The notes under the pieces were generated by a model. The model saw only the letters and a program-made list of their open reading frames with translations. It was not told the DNA's origin and made no database searches. 64,000 nt of DNA. Source: Escarpia spicata. Its lineage: Eukaryota; Annelida; Polychaeta; Sabellida; Siboglinidae. Position numbers and translations under genes: made by a program. Position 1 is the stretch's first letter. Each line of letters begins with the position of its first letter. Positions 23,625 to 35,270 of the stretch are shown here, piece by piece. The DNA is taken from assembly GCA_963995525.1 (NCBI GenBank), contig OZ023213.1:38565449-38629448 (forward strand). Reading direction: 5' to 3'.

Positions 23625-23895
23625 TTGACTGAGGCCCAGGGAGCTTGACTCAGATCCCTGCAAAATGTCCTGTTTCCTTAAATGAAGTCCCCGGGAAACG
23701 GTGGGCCCGGGAATGGATTTTTTCATTGAGTAGGGCCTGGGAGCCCTGGGCCCAGGAATAAATTGTGTTCTCACTTGAGTGAGGCCTTTGGAGCTCGGGA
23801 CTATGGAATAATTTGTTTTCTCATTTCAGTGGGGCCCCAGGAGCTGTGGCCAATGATTTGTTTTCTCAGGGGCCCCGGGACTCGGGGCTGTGGGG
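23625..23895 (+). repeat. Degenerate GC-rich tandem repeat
   Basis: Four to five irregular ~50-60 bp units share 'tgaggcccgggagct' and 'ttgttttctca' phrases (near 23,628, 23,728, 23,785, 23,830 and 23,860). The GC-rich units stand out from the AT-rich surroundings. Confidence 0.5.
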
Positions 23896-24278
23896 CACTT
23901 GCCCCAGTTGCCCCTATGGTAATTCACTACTGGCGTCACCTGGCGCGCGAGTATGGTTGCTTAATATTATTACTTATATAGTGAACTTGCGAAAAGAGCC
24001 TCCTGGTGCCCCTCCGCCTGCAAAGGCATGTAAAAACCCTACACGTAGCCTTTTTGCACAACAGACCAACCATAAAAGGACATTTGCAAGAGGATGAGTA
24101 GCATGAAGCTCTCTCCTGAACTTGCAACGTGAAATTGACGCATGCTTATACCAGCACGACACTGTCAGGAAGATGCGCACTGCGCAGCTGCGGATTGACG
24201 TAGACCGGTCTACGCATCAACAATATTGGTCATGACGTCATTTTTTTCACATAACAACCAGTTGTACGTAAGAGGCGT

Positions 24279-24776
24279 ATGAAGTCGAAGAGGATCCGCG
24301 ACAGAATATATTTCCTTATTTTCCTCGTCTCTTTTGTTGCGGTAAATGTCCACGGTAACTTCGAGATGTGGACCACAGCTCTACAACGAGTGCGACACGG
24401 CGACAGGAACTTGAGGAAGGATTGTTCGCGAACTGCGACCGAAAAAGACGAGACGTCGGATACCGTTCGAGCTGACGAAGCGACTGCGAAGCCTTGCTTA
24501 GGGCAGGGTCAGCAAATTGCGGTCCACAAAGATATTTCATGCGGACTAAAACCGAGATATCATGGCGTACCTTTCGTGGGAAGAATAAAAGGAGTTGTTT
24601 CGCTGATTGGAACGGTTCGACACGATGCAGGTGCCATTCTGCGAATCTCTTCAGGCCCACTGCATCATCTATCCCACAACAAGTATGTGTGGCAAATCAT
24701 TGAAAAGGCAAAAGGTACTAAGCGCCGTCGTGAAGACCGTGAACTACGTTTGCGCTTGTGGCTTAAACCTCCATAG
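24279..24776 (+). CDS. Hypothetical protein with possible signal peptide
   Basis: A 165-codon frame begins with a basic stretch then a hydrophobic core, IYFLIFLVSFVAVNVHG (residues ~9-25), which resembles a secretory signal. The rest is polar and rich in Arg/Asp/Lys (TATEKDETSDTVRADEATA), with two Cys and a basic end (GTKRRREDRELRLRLW). I recognise no domain. An opposing 114-codon frame overlaps it, so chance is a real alternative. GC content and codon choice differ from the AT-rich flanks, which favours some past coding history. No neighbour suggests a function. Confidence 0.3.
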   Translation: MKSKRIRDRIYFLIFLVSFVAVNVHGNFEMWTTALQRVRHGDRNLRKDCSRTATEKDETSDTVRADEATAKPCLGQGQQIAVHKDISCGLKPRYHGVPFVGRIKGVVSLIGTVRHDAGAILRISSGPLHHLSHNKYVWQIIEKAKGTKRRREDRELRLRLWLKPP

Positions 24777-24959
24777 GTTCCAGCGCCTTCTGGCAGTGAA
24801 TAATACCCAATATAAAGACCTCATATACTACTGCGAAGTAAGCAGGCTGCGTCGAGGTGGCATGAGATGAGCTGAGACATGGAATTGGCTTCTTCGTGGA
24901 GCAGACGTTTCCAGAGGTAAGGCCTGCCGGACATCGCTGACCTTCAAGTACATATTCTA

Positions 24960-25235
24960 CTTTCCAATATTGTCAACATCAATCGGTAATGTAATAATCG
25001 ACTTAATGTAATAAATCGATCGGTAATGTAATAATCGACCGGTAATGTAATAAAAACGACTAAGTTGATTATGATGACGATGATAATGAAGGTGATGATG
25101 ATTACGTTAGTAATGATAATGAACACAGTGATAACGAGTATGATAAATTATTACGATGACGAAGACGAGGAAATCGAAGACAATTAACTAATAATGATAA
25201 TAACGAAAGTGATGATGAGTGTGATAAATTATAAT
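24960..25235. repeat. Low-complexity ATC/GAT and 'TCGGTAATGTAATAA' repeat tract
   Basis: Three imperfect copies of 'cggtaatgtaataatcgac' (24,983-25,052) are followed by gatgataatgaa-type trinucleotide drift. It lies just before repeat block X. Confidence 0.7.
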
Positions 25236-25239
25236 GATA

Positions 25240-25800
25240 ATGTAGACGAGGACGATGAAGAAAACAAAGGCGTTGACAATGACATCCTCAACCGCATCAT
25301 TCTCTTCGACCTCATCGTCATTCTCACGTGCACCCTTATAACGGCTATCAATGCTGACATCCTGTTGATCTTCACTAAAATATACTTAACAAGGATTCTC
25401 AGAACAAGTCAGCCGTTTGTTTTCTGGGAGAACACACGGAATGCCGTTCATATAGCCTCCCAGGTAACGCAGTAACGACATGTCAGCAAACAATTGGTCC
25501 GAATCAGAAAGTGTGGCAGTGATGAGAGGTGTGGATAAAAGGGTCACCTCAACAAATGAAACGGATAATCTTTATTTTGTAACGACATTTCTTTGAGAAG
25601 ACCCATTTCTTTGAGAAGACCCATTTCTTTGAGAAGACCCATCTTTTCATTAGATGACCCCTTAATTCAATTAACGTTTTCTTCGACAAAAACACTTGAT
25701 TTTATGAAATGATCCCGTCACATGTTGAGATGATCTGCTAGTTTGTTATAAAAATGACCCTTGTATTTGATTCAGATAACACTTAAGTTTTTTTTAGATT
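25240..25800. repeat. Block X copy 2 and fold-back remnant
   Basis: 25,250-25,480 is the inverted partner of 6,500-6,740. 25,540-25,800 holds a shortened fold-back segment (a threefold 'atttctttgagaagaccc' repeat, then phrases matching 5,080-5,180). Relative to copy 1, roughly 1.2 kb of fold-back sequence is absent. Confidence 0.6.
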
Positions 25801-26144
25801 ACCCCTAAAAAACCAACCAATCAACAGGGGGCGCACAGGTGCCAAGAATGAACTTGGGGTGAGCAGCACAATTGGTGAGATATGTGTAAGAACAAGACTG
25901 CCCATTCTGATGCTTTTTATAATGCGGGATGCATTTTGTGTTGTGCAGTGTTTGTTTGTGGTGGTTTCTGGGATGTGAAGTAGAACTGCATGACATTCTA
26001 TTGCTGTGAGAGATGATACTGTAGCACGCTTGTTGAATTAAACCCCGCCGCCCCCGCCTCCTGTTAACGCTTCAGTGAGACTGTCAACAATTTGCGTTAT
26101 CACAGCGAGCGTGGTACTGTACGGCCAATGACTGTTGAAACCTG

Positions 26145-26900
26145 GTGTCGCTCTGTGTAGCTTTGTTACTGTGCATCACGTCTAAGGAAACGCGCAGGAG
26201 AAGCAGAAGCCGGGGAACAACTGATGAAGAAGTTCAGCTGGCCTTCAACCTCCGAGTGTTGGGTGTGCTCCAAGTTCCGGACATTATTAAAAAAATTAAG
26301 CTGGTGCTATTCCAAAATGAATTAGCTGAAGAGCTTAAACAAATAGAAACGAAGTTGACGTCTGTCCAGGATACATTAAAAGAAAAAGACACATGCATCG
26401 GCGAGTTAGAGGCTCGGGTGATCTACTTGGAAAAGGAAGTCGACCGCCACGGCCAGTACACAAGGCGGTCGAATCTTCGCTTCCATGGAAACCCTGATAC
26501 CCCAGGCGAGAACACTACAGAAAAGTAACCTCCATTATCAACAGTGTCATGGAAGTGACACCCCCGCTAGAAGTGCGAGACATCGCACGCAGCCACAGGA
26601 TTGGCCCTGTGCGCGAGGGGGTCACACGGCCTCGAGTTACAATTGTTCGCTTTGAGCAAAAACAAATGAGAGACAAGGTGTTCAGACAAAGAAAATTCCT
26701 GAAGAAGCATCAACCGGACCGCATATACGTTAATGAAGATCTGACGGCTCGGAGGGCAACGCTGGCTTACGAAAACCGATAATTGAAGAAAGAAAAGAAG
26801 ATTGAAGATTGCTGGACTATCAACGGAAACATACTCGTCAAGAAACTCAACGGCGCCGTTGCTGAAATCAAGTCAAGTCAGAATTTGAACGTCTTTTGAA
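26145..26900 (+). pseudogene. LINE ORF1-type coiled-coil/RRM protein, copy 2
   Basis: The plus-strand frame 26,145-26,528 has a coiled coil (ELAEELKQIETKLTSVQDTL, IGELEARVIYLEKEVDRHGQ), then SNLRFHGNPDTPGENTTEK. A one-base change at ~26,525 breaks the frame. 26,549-26,782 continues with VTPPLEVRDIARSHRIGPV, RVTIVRFEQKQMRDKVFRQR and YVNEDLTARRATLAYENR, then a stop where copy 1 reads on. The family product is an RNA-binding trimer used in LINE mobilisation. Divergence from 3,882-4,407 is small, so both derive from one recently active family. Confidence 0.75.
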
Positions 26901-26970
26901 AGATGAATCCCTTAACGTCTGCCATTTTGGGCAAACACATTACTTTTGGTTAGACATATTGAATACCTTC

Positions 26971-27000
26971 TCAGATTCAGATTCAGATTCAGATTCAGAC
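26971..27000. repeat. (TCAGAT)n hexanucleotide, LINE 3' tail
   Basis: Five tandem TCAGAT units. On the minus strand they follow '…ggtaataaacagtc' as (TGAATC)n, the kind of short tandem tail that ends many CR1/L2-type LINEs. Confidence 0.8.
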
Positions 27001-28317
27001 TGTTTATTACCAAGTAGCATTTAAAATGTACGAGGAATTCTTGGCGTTGTGGCGTTAACATACATGCACGCTTGTCTCCCCTGCCCCCCATCATGCACAC
27101 GCAAAATATACAATCAGAAACAGTATGAAACTATGCTAAAACTAGTATAAATTTAAACCAAGGCCAACTGCCAACTGCCAACATATTTTAAGACAGTCGT
27201 ACATCTATTGACATAAAGTGAACTTGATAACATAATATTAATACAGTCTGTACATTACCTAAAAAGTTAAAAAGTATACATGTAGTTAAATAAATAATAA
27301 ATAAATATAAAAATAAATTAGCTGACGATATAAAAATTAAGCTGACAGTAAAAAAGTATGTATATACACGTAGTCAAGTTAATAAATAATAAATAAATAA
27401 TAAAAATTTATAAATAACTAAAACAATAATAAATACATAATTTTTGCATGGCGACATAAAATCTAAACCGACTAAAAACAGTATCATGGCATCTTGCGGT
27501 TCAAGTGACTCACAGCCTGCGGATAAAAACTATTTTAAAGTCTAGTCGTCCTTGTCTTAATACTTCTATAGCGCTTGCCAGAGGGAAGAAGTTCAAAGAG
27601 ATGGTTGGCTGGGTGGGTAGTATCCCGTACAATGCTCTTGGATTTTCGCTCACATCGAGTATGGTAAATAGATTCAATGGCTAATTTTTTTTCATAGCTT
27701 CTCTTTGAATTTCTAATTTCAGCTGTAGCTTGATTAAGTGCTTCTTTATAAATGTTGTAGTCTTCATCATTTCCAGTACATCTATATGACTTCCACATCA
27801 TTTGTTTATACTTAATTTGTCTAATGGCTTCTTTCGATAAGTGTTTCTTTTTAGACCGTTTCCCTTGTTTTTTGAAAGGTACAAATTGATCGACTATGCA
27901 CTTAATTTCACTATTTAAGATTTTCCAGCATTCGGTTGCTGTCTTATTCTTCAGTGTGTTATTCCAGTCTATCTTTGCTAAATATTTCCTCATGTCCTTA
28001 TACCTTCCTTTGTGGAAATTTCTCCTATACTGCTTTTTACTATTCCTTTCTGATTTTACTTTGATGGTAAAATGTATCTGGTTGTGATCACTACTCCCCA
28101 GTGGCTCACATATCTTGACATTGTCAACTAATTCTTTCTGTGAGGACAAAACTAAGTCTAACACATTCTCTCCCCTGGTTGGTTCTAGCACATGTTGAGA
28201 AAGGAAACTATCTTGTACTAAAACTAAAAACTTGTGGTCCTCACTCCCCATACTCTGTAGAGATTTCCATTGTATATGCCCATGGTTAAAGGGAAAATGA
28301 AATGATTGAACAACCAC
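27001..28317 (-). pseudogene. Chimeric LINE: endonuclease C-terminus fused to another LINE's RT tail
   Basis: The minus-strand frame 28,317-27,535 (260 codons) has two parts. Residues ~25-205 match the end of a LINE endonuclease and its linker: LVLSSQKELVDNVKICEPLG, SSDHNQIHFTIKV, RNFHKGRYKDMRKYLAKIDW and ATAEIRNSKRSYEKKLA. From about residue 205, IYHTRCERKSKSIVRD, THPANHLFELLPSGKRYRS and KTRTTRL are the extreme C-terminus of a different LINE. All of the reverse transcriptase between them is missing. The rest to 27,001 is a 3' UTR-like AT-rich tail. It arose either by template switching during insertion or by insertion plus deletion. Confidence 0.75.
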
Positions 28318-28964
28318 AGCCCAAACGTAAGAACATACTATTTACAGTACAAGTCACAATGATTTGACAAGTACAGCGTCACGGTATATTTTAAATAATT
28401 TTTTAAACGTAGCTACTATCGGCACAGGGCGCCGCCATCATGCTCCAGGAGCGTGTGGTTGTACATCCGGTTTGATTGGCGAGATGTCTCCCAAAGCTGT
28501 ATACAGCAATTCGATAGGCGACGCAGCATAGCTCTCACAAAAACCGACGAAACGCATACAAACGCATAAAAACAGAACAATTTATTGCACTGCGTGGCTA
28601 CTGGATATACTATAAATGCTAGTAAGCAACTTTTCTCATACTTCCACAGAAGGTTTCCAACATAAAAAAATAACTTATATATGATGAATTTGACGTGTTC
28701 GCCGGCGGCAAGATTGGCGAAAGTCTGCGGTAGTCACTTTCGAACGCCGATTGCGAGCCTAAATACGAAAGTTACGAGCATAAAAAGACATTGAACGTCA
28801 AAACATAATTCTTGGTTAAAGCCACAGGTCCATCTCCAGTCGATTTGGTTACAAATAACTATGCACCGATGAAGTAAAATTAAGCGAAATCGACCTGGAA
28901 GCTCGACATCATTGCCTTATTTGGAGGGTGAAGCGGCGCGTAGGAAATGACAAGCCGAAACCAT
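28318..28964. other. No gene recognised
   Basis: Unique AT-rich DNA between the LINE chimera and the minisatellite. No coding or repeat signal was seen beyond short open frames. Confidence 0.4.
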
Positions 28965-29458
28965 GGACCATTTGTTAAGGTGTGGACAATTGATGGATAC
29001 AGTGTTGATGGTTGGATGGACCATTTGTTAAGGTGTGGACAACAGATGAATACAGTGTTGATGGTTGGATGGACCATTTGTTAAGGTGTGGACAACTGAT
29101 GGATACAGTGTTGATGGTTGGATGGACCATTTGTTAAGGTGTGGACAACTGATGGATACAGTGTTGATGGTTGAATGGACCATTTGTTAAAATGTGTACA
29201 ACTGATGGATACAGTGTTGATGGTTGGAGGGACCATTTGTTAATATGTGGACAACTGATAGATACAGTGTTGATGGTTGGATGGACCATTTGTTAAGGTG
29301 TGGAGAACTGATGGATACAGTGTTGATGATTGGATGGACCATTTGTTAAGGTGTGGAGAACTGATGGATACAGTGTTGCTGGTTGAATGGACCATTTGTT
29401 AAGGTGTGGACAACTGATGGATACAGTGTTGATGGTTGGATGGACCATTTGCTAGGCA
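28965..29458. repeat. 53-bp minisatellite, nine full units
   Basis: Units begin GGACCATTTGTTAAGGTGTG and continue through 'gatacagtgttgatgg'. The start positions 28,965, 29,018 and so on to 29,442 fit an exact 53-bp period over nine units, with point differences only. Open frames on the minus strand here are by-products. Confidence 0.95.
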
Positions 29459-29749
29459 ACAGGTCATGTGATGGATAACTCAAGTGTGAAATTCAAGCAT
29501 TCATTATTGATAATATGGTTAAATAAGTATTTACCATGAACTTGGCCACGCCTTTCTAAAGGTAAACCTTTGTCGGGTGTTGGTAGCGCTGTGTTAGAAC
29601 ACCATCTGGAGGAGTCTCACTCCAGTACCTCTCCTGAAAATATATGTGAAACATATTTTTAGTTTCCCATCAAGAAGTCACAATTTAAATATTATGTTGA
29701 AGTAAAAGAAGACATTCTGTACCAACACAGCCGTTTCATGTGGAGTGTG

Positions 29750-30130
29750 GGATCTTAACATTTAACAAAAGTGTCACGCAGAGAATTAACTCTAGATGGC
29801 AGGTGGACAAGCCCTTTGGCTTATCGAGAGTCCAACCCTTTTATTTACTTGTATCCCGCCCTTCTGAGGTATGTGTTGATTTTATTTGTAAACATATTCA
29901 AGCTACTAGCACCCACATAATCAGCAGATAATCTGTTCCATTAATTTACAGTCCTTTATGAAAATTTGAACTTTCTTTTATCTAAACTATACTGCTCCTT
30001 TACTAATGTAACTTGATGTCCTCTGGTTCTTCTATCTTTCTTAACTGAGAACAAACTATTTCTACCAATATTTTCATAACCATTCAATATTTTAAACACT
30101 ATTATCTGATCTCCTCTCAATCTCCTGGGG
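29750..30130 (-). pseudogene. LINE 3' end, second copy
   Basis: It is a near-duplicate of 30,310-30,680, including 'gagaattaactctag', 'gagtccaacccttt' and 'aatctgttccattaatttac'. It encodes, with frame decay, the extreme C-terminus and start of the 3' UTR of the same LINE as at 30,330-31,355. The two lie in tandem on the minus strand. Confidence 0.75.
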
Positions 30131-30329
30131 CTGGTTTCACGAAGCGGCTAAGAATGTTCTTAACGGAAGATGACAGCCTTAGTAAATAACGTGATTTTTT
30201 TAATACAGGGTTTATACACATTTTGACATTTCAAATTCCATTACTTTCCATGACTTTTCATGACCTGACAATGTAAATTTCCATGACATTTAACAAGATT
30301 TAACAAGATTGCCACCCAGAGAATTAACT

Positions 30330-31355
30330 CTAGGTAGCAGGTGGACAAGGAAGCCCTTGGCTTATCGAGAGTCCGACCTTTTTATCAATGTGTATCCCGC
30401 CCGTCTGAGGTATGTGTCGATTTTATTTTTAAACATATTCACGCTACTAGCACCCACACAATCAGCAGGTAATCTGTTCCATTAATTTACAGTCCTTTGT
30501 GAAAATGAAAACTTTCTTATATCCAATCTACTCTGCTCCTTTGCTAATGCAAGATCATGTCCTCTAGTCCTTCTATCTTTCTTAACTGAGAAAAACATAT
30601 TTCTATGAATATTTTCATAACCCTTCAATATTTTAAACACTTCTATCTGATCTCCTCTCAATCTCCTGGTCTCTAGTGTTGTTAAACCGCATTTTTTTAG
30701 GCGTATTTCATAACTAAGATCCCTCAGATTTGGTATCATTTTAGTTGCTCTCCTCTGCACTCTTTCTAGCATATCTATGTCCTTCCTGCGATATGGCCTC
30801 CACGCTTGAATACAATATTCTAAATGAGGCCTAACTATTGTTTTGTACAGCGGTATTATTAACTCTTTTTCCTTATACGTTATGTTTCGCCTAATTAATC
30901 CAAGGATTTGATTTCCCTTTGAAGCTGCAATTCCGCACTGCTCTGAAATCTTCATATCAGCACTAACGGTTAACCCTAAGTCCTTTTCTTTTACAGTAGT
31001 ACTTAGTACAGTACCCCCCATTGTATATTCTACCTCTTCGTTCCCATATCCTATGTGGAGGCATTTACATTTCCCAAAATTGAACATCATTTGCCACTTT
31101 TCAGACCATTTGATCAACCTGTCAAGATCATCTTGTAAATGCTGTCTATCTCCATCACTATTGAACATAGCATTGAAACCGTCTCAATATTTCTTTCTGT
31201 AGTGATTGTCCAATAAACTGAAATAACAGAGTATATGATATATAATACAGAAACACCAAGGGGCCCGTTCTGAACGTTGTTCCCTTATTTAGTTGTATAT
31301 TTATTGACGTCCTATGCGATGTAATCGTGTTATACCGATTCCAGACATGTGACAC
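30330..31355 (-). pseudogene. LINE reverse transcriptase C-terminal half
   Basis: The minus-strand frame 31,168-30,482 (228 codons) reads QHLQDDLDRLIKWSEKWQMM, FNFGKCKCLHIGYGN, STTVKEKDLGLTVSADMKIS, KGNQILGLIRRNITYKEK and YKTIVRPHLEYCIQAWRPYR. Its thumb is QRRATKMIPNLRDLSYEIRL. One in-frame stop separates it from its natural end (WNRLPADCVGASSVNMFKNK, to ~30,355). Upstream, to 31,355, a shifted frame retains GPLVFLYYIS, the decayed version of the GPLLFLIYIN motif before the YxDD box. The family is the one contributing the endonuclease part at 27.7-28.3 kb and the decayed copy at 40.7-41.7 kb. Confidence 0.85.
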
Positions 31356-31679
31356 TATCGTAATTTTGTTTAGTGTTTAGTTTGCAGTCTTCTGGCAGCA
31401 GTACTCTTACCCCAAACAATTTCGCGTGTAAAACGTGAATTTGTCAAACCTGTTTACGTCAGGCACCAGGGATATATTATAAAACATTTGCACTACCACT
31501 GGCAGGAGCCTTTCTAACCTGTTTTTAAAGGTAAAAACTCATTGCGCATGACATTCCTGAACTTGCGTACATATATCAAACGGTGCTCAGTTGTATTGTG
31601 TGACATTTTTTGGCACTGGTGCAATAATTAACATCAAGAAAAAACATGTAGTACACAACACGTGACATTGGCTATAGTC

Positions 31680-34600
31680 AGTTAAAAGGCCAACTCCTTT
31701 CTCTCAATTCATTCGACTATTGAAGCAGCTCTTGACGTGTGATTCAGGTAAGATACTCTTGCGCTAGTTTATACTTTGCACATTTAAAACTTGAAATTTA
31801 CTTAAAGTCACTCTTCTCTTGAGAAATAATGTGGATTTAACTTTCTTTTACAGACAATGCGCGCCGTCATCATCCTTCTGTTTGCGTGTTTCGCGCTGCC
31901 GACATTGGCTGATGACAATGCGGCTCAGTTGGAAAACACGGTAATATAAGCTGTCTATACAAACTCACTTATTTCATACGAACTTGTCTTAGCCATGCGA
32001 AAGTGCGACGATAAATAAATCATTTAACTGTGTTTAGCAAATGCAGATACCTGCTTCAATTATGTAAAAGTCCACTAGTCTTTATATGTTGTATATGTCA
32101 TATTGAAATAATTTGAAAGTCCATTTGATATGCTTACTGTTAACAATTACTTTATTCAAGCAACACGTTATTACAATTAACAATTACTTTATTCAAGCAA
32201 CACGTTATTACAAAGACGTATTAGAGCGATATTCTGCCAGTGTTCAACTGAGATAATGTTGCTTCTATGTTTTACTAGGATGTTGATTCTTCACAAAGTC
32301 TGACTGAAGTCGGGGACGATATATCCGGTATGTTTTGGTAGACGTATATATTTTATTTTATATCAATGAAATCACCATTATTTGATTTACATTATAAAAC
32401 AGCTTTGTGTCACAAATATATTAATAATAATAATGGTGTTGCTATTCAAGGAATAAAGTTATATCTAAACAAAGTTGGCATTATAACAGTAGTAAGACAT
32501 GCGACTACTGCACACGTCAGCCGTATGTACTGCAAGTCGATTTTGCAAATTCACACTTCAGTACCTTGTGTGGTGCATGCTTTGCACTAGGCGCGATGAA
32601 ATGCTCAATAGTTGTATGAGAGTGCTTCCTGTTAGTTGGTCTCTGAACCCCTCGACACATGCCCCTCTCAAGCTCATTCCATATATATTTGACCTACCTG
32701 GATCAGGTCATGTGAATAAGGCATCTACAGGAAGAACACCTAGTTGCATTGTGACTCCTGTTAATCAACAGTTATATGGTGAATATACCTGCCTGCTTAC
32801 ACCATCACGCTCGGTTCGACCGACAACTGCACAGTCTCCTTGCAGCCAAGTAACGACTGTGAAGTCCCCTCTAACATCTAAGTTTCTGATTCGCTTGTTG
32901 TGGCCGCTGTGGGTGGAGTCAACACATGACAAGTGAGAACATAACCCAGCGTGCCGATAGGTTGTTGCATTTCTCACTTGATAACCGCGGCATTTTAATT
33001 CTTCAAACGCAATGTGTTGGCCTATTTATTGTTTATTTCAAGACTGTCCACTATTATTACTTAAAACTGTCCACCTATTCATTGACCTGCTGACTTTCAC
33101 CAAAATGAGGTGACCAATACCTGTCTATTGGCACATCAAATGAAGCGTGTCGTGGTCATATATGATTGCCTGACTAGTTGCTAGAAACTTAAACCAATTA
33201 ATTCATGTCAAAAATCCACCTAACATAGCCATTAGAGAAATAAGCGTTAAGTAAAAGTGGTAAGTGTTTTGGCGATGAGTATTAACTACACAATTTAAAT
33301 GTTAATATTTCATATATATATATAGGTAGAATTGTCCTTTGATCCGAAGTCATGAACGTTGAAAATGGATTTTAAAGAACGGAAATTTTATCTCATTATA
33401 TCCCAGCCTCACGCCGAATAACAACCTCAAAATGCACACATCTGTTTTATATTTAGTGTACTTTGATAAAGATTATATTTCGTTTATATGTTCTTGTAAG
33501 ATCGCCACAAGAGAGAGAACGACCAACTTTCGATTCTGCGGAGGATACCCAGAGGTAAGTCTAACTACACTTTCCACTAACAGTACACTATTAAATGTTG
33601 CATATTAACAATGTGCATCCATTACACAGTTTAGCTTATGAAACCGAACCATTAATATATAATATATATAGGGAAAACTTACATTGCAATCATTGTTAAT
33701 ATTATGCTCACCCGAGGGCGAAGCACCCTAAAGCGCGGCGCCCGGAAAAGAAAATTTTGTAATGTTGAACACATTTATGATAGTAAAACACATTCCATCA
33801 AGATGTTTAATGTGTCACTGTAAACAGTTTTTTCTCGTGTGTGTGTTTTTGTGAGTGAAAAACTGCTGAACAAAATTATATAAGGCGAACAACATAGCTG
33901 TGTGTGACACTTAGCCAATGTGTACTTGTTATAATTTTATTACACGCAAATGGTTATGGTTTTGGTGCGATGGAGTTTGGGACCTCTACTAGTATTATTA
34001 TTATTATCATTGTTATTTGTATTACTATTAACGTACGTTGACACACCTTACTAGTATACATGTTATCATAATAGTATGCTAGACAGTATAAATGTGACTT
34101 TACATCAACCTAAACTTGTTGTTGTTTCTTTTAGGTTTTGGTCACGATTACACCACATAAGGATATACGATGTCTACGGGAGGATGTAAGTCGTGCAAAG
34201 TGTTGTTACGTTTAGAATTATTTACTGTCGGCAAGCATTATACCTTATAGTATAACATAGGTGGATTCAGATCGCCGGATTTTACTTCCGTGTCCCAGTA
34301 GCTGGTGTTAACTAAAGCATACCCTATCGATTGGGTAGACCAGAATTTAACTAGACGACTTAATAATGAGTGTAGCTCTTTTCGGCAGACCAGACCAGAC
34401 CAGACCAAGCCAGACTCCCTCCGACCACACTCTGTAACTGCACTAGACGGACCGACATCGACTGCGCTATGATGGAAGCCGGGGGGGGGGGGTGAAATCA
34501 AGTAAAAATGTCTACTACGTACTTTGATTGTACTCGGGGCTACTTGATGGCGGTCTGACGTATTCGAAAGTTTTCAAGTTTACGTGATTATGACGATACG

Positions 34601-35270
34601 TCGGCTTCCAGTAAGTGTATCCGGTGTAGGTCATTGAGGTGGGTACACTGCAGTCGGAAGGAGTCTGGTCTGGTTGGGGGTGGGGAGGGGGTGAAAAGTG
34701 CCTCTCGGTCATTAGTGTAGCTTCTAAATATTTAACGATATTTGATAAAGATTATTGTGCAATACAAGCATTATGTAAAAAAAAGTCAGATACATAAGTT
34801 CAACGTATGTATGCTAGTTAGTATAGCTAATGTAATCTACGCGACGGCAAAGATAGTATTTATAGTGCGTTAGTAAGTATTATGCTAATATTAATAGAAC
34901 AGCTCAGGCACTTTGTTAACCGAATCGATATTTCTGTGCAATTCCTTTTTGCAGATGGCTGTAGCATTAACTGCAGACGAGGCAGTTGCAGTTGCCTGGG
35001 CAGTTGCCGTTGCAAATGCACCTCGTGGGGCCGTCCGAAATGCAGGCATTAGCATTAGTGAGGCCACCAAAACATGTGCAGGACCGTCCGGAAGCCAACG
35101 GACTGCGACGTGACTGGCATACGCGTCAAGTACCGTTGAAGTAACTGGAGCAGGAGTTTTTCAGCCAATGTTTTGTTTCAATTCGCTTGGGGTGCTGCGC
35201 TCTGTAGCGTGACCAATTGCACAGAAAACAGCGTTGCATCGTTGTACTCTTGTATTTGTCAATAATAAAA
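31680..35270 (+). CDS. Small secreted protein, five coding exons
   Basis: A non-coding exon ends at donor 31,747|GTAAGA. Coding exon 1 (31,857-31,940) starts MRAVIILLFACFALPTLA, a textbook signal peptide. Exon 2 (32,279-32,327) is acidic (SLTEVGDD). Exon 3 ends at 33,554. Exon 4 is 34,135-34,185. Exon 5 (34,955-35,113) ends in TGA and is Ala/Val-rich with AVRNAGISISEATKTC. All borders are GT..AG. With the acceptor at 33,513 the phases close exactly to a 127-residue product with three Cys after the signal (FCGGYP, IRCLRED, TKTCAG). With the acceptor at 33,500 a 70-residue product ends at 34,160 and includes the dibasic site RHKR. AATAAA at 35,264-35,269 would end the transcript. The build (signal, acidic pro-region, hydrophobic Ala-rich part) recalls antimicrobial-peptide precursors such as big defensins, but the defensin Cys pattern is absent. 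The function is unknown. Confidence 0.5.
34386..34500. repeat. (CAGAC)n run and poly-G tract
   Basis: Four adjacent CAGAC units at about 34,388-34,410 and a run of ten or more G at about 34,480-34,492, within intron 4 of the secreted-protein gene. A second G-rich run with 'agtctggtctggtt' lies at 34,660-34,695. Confidence 0.8.
35264..35269 (+). terminator. Poly(A) signal AATAAA
   Basis: It lies 151 bases after the TGA at 35,111-35,113 and is the first canonical signal downstream of the secreted-protein gene. Confidence 0.5.

Noticed and set aside
24316..24660. 114-codon minus-strand frame
   Set aside because: Overlaps the longer plus-strand frame with a signal-like start. No motif on either strand, so only the latter was kept at low confidence.
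34955..35113. Big defensin identity for the secreted-protein gene
   Set aside because: The pre-pro layout and Ala-rich segment are suggestive, but the six-Cys defensin domain is absent, so I did not assign the family.
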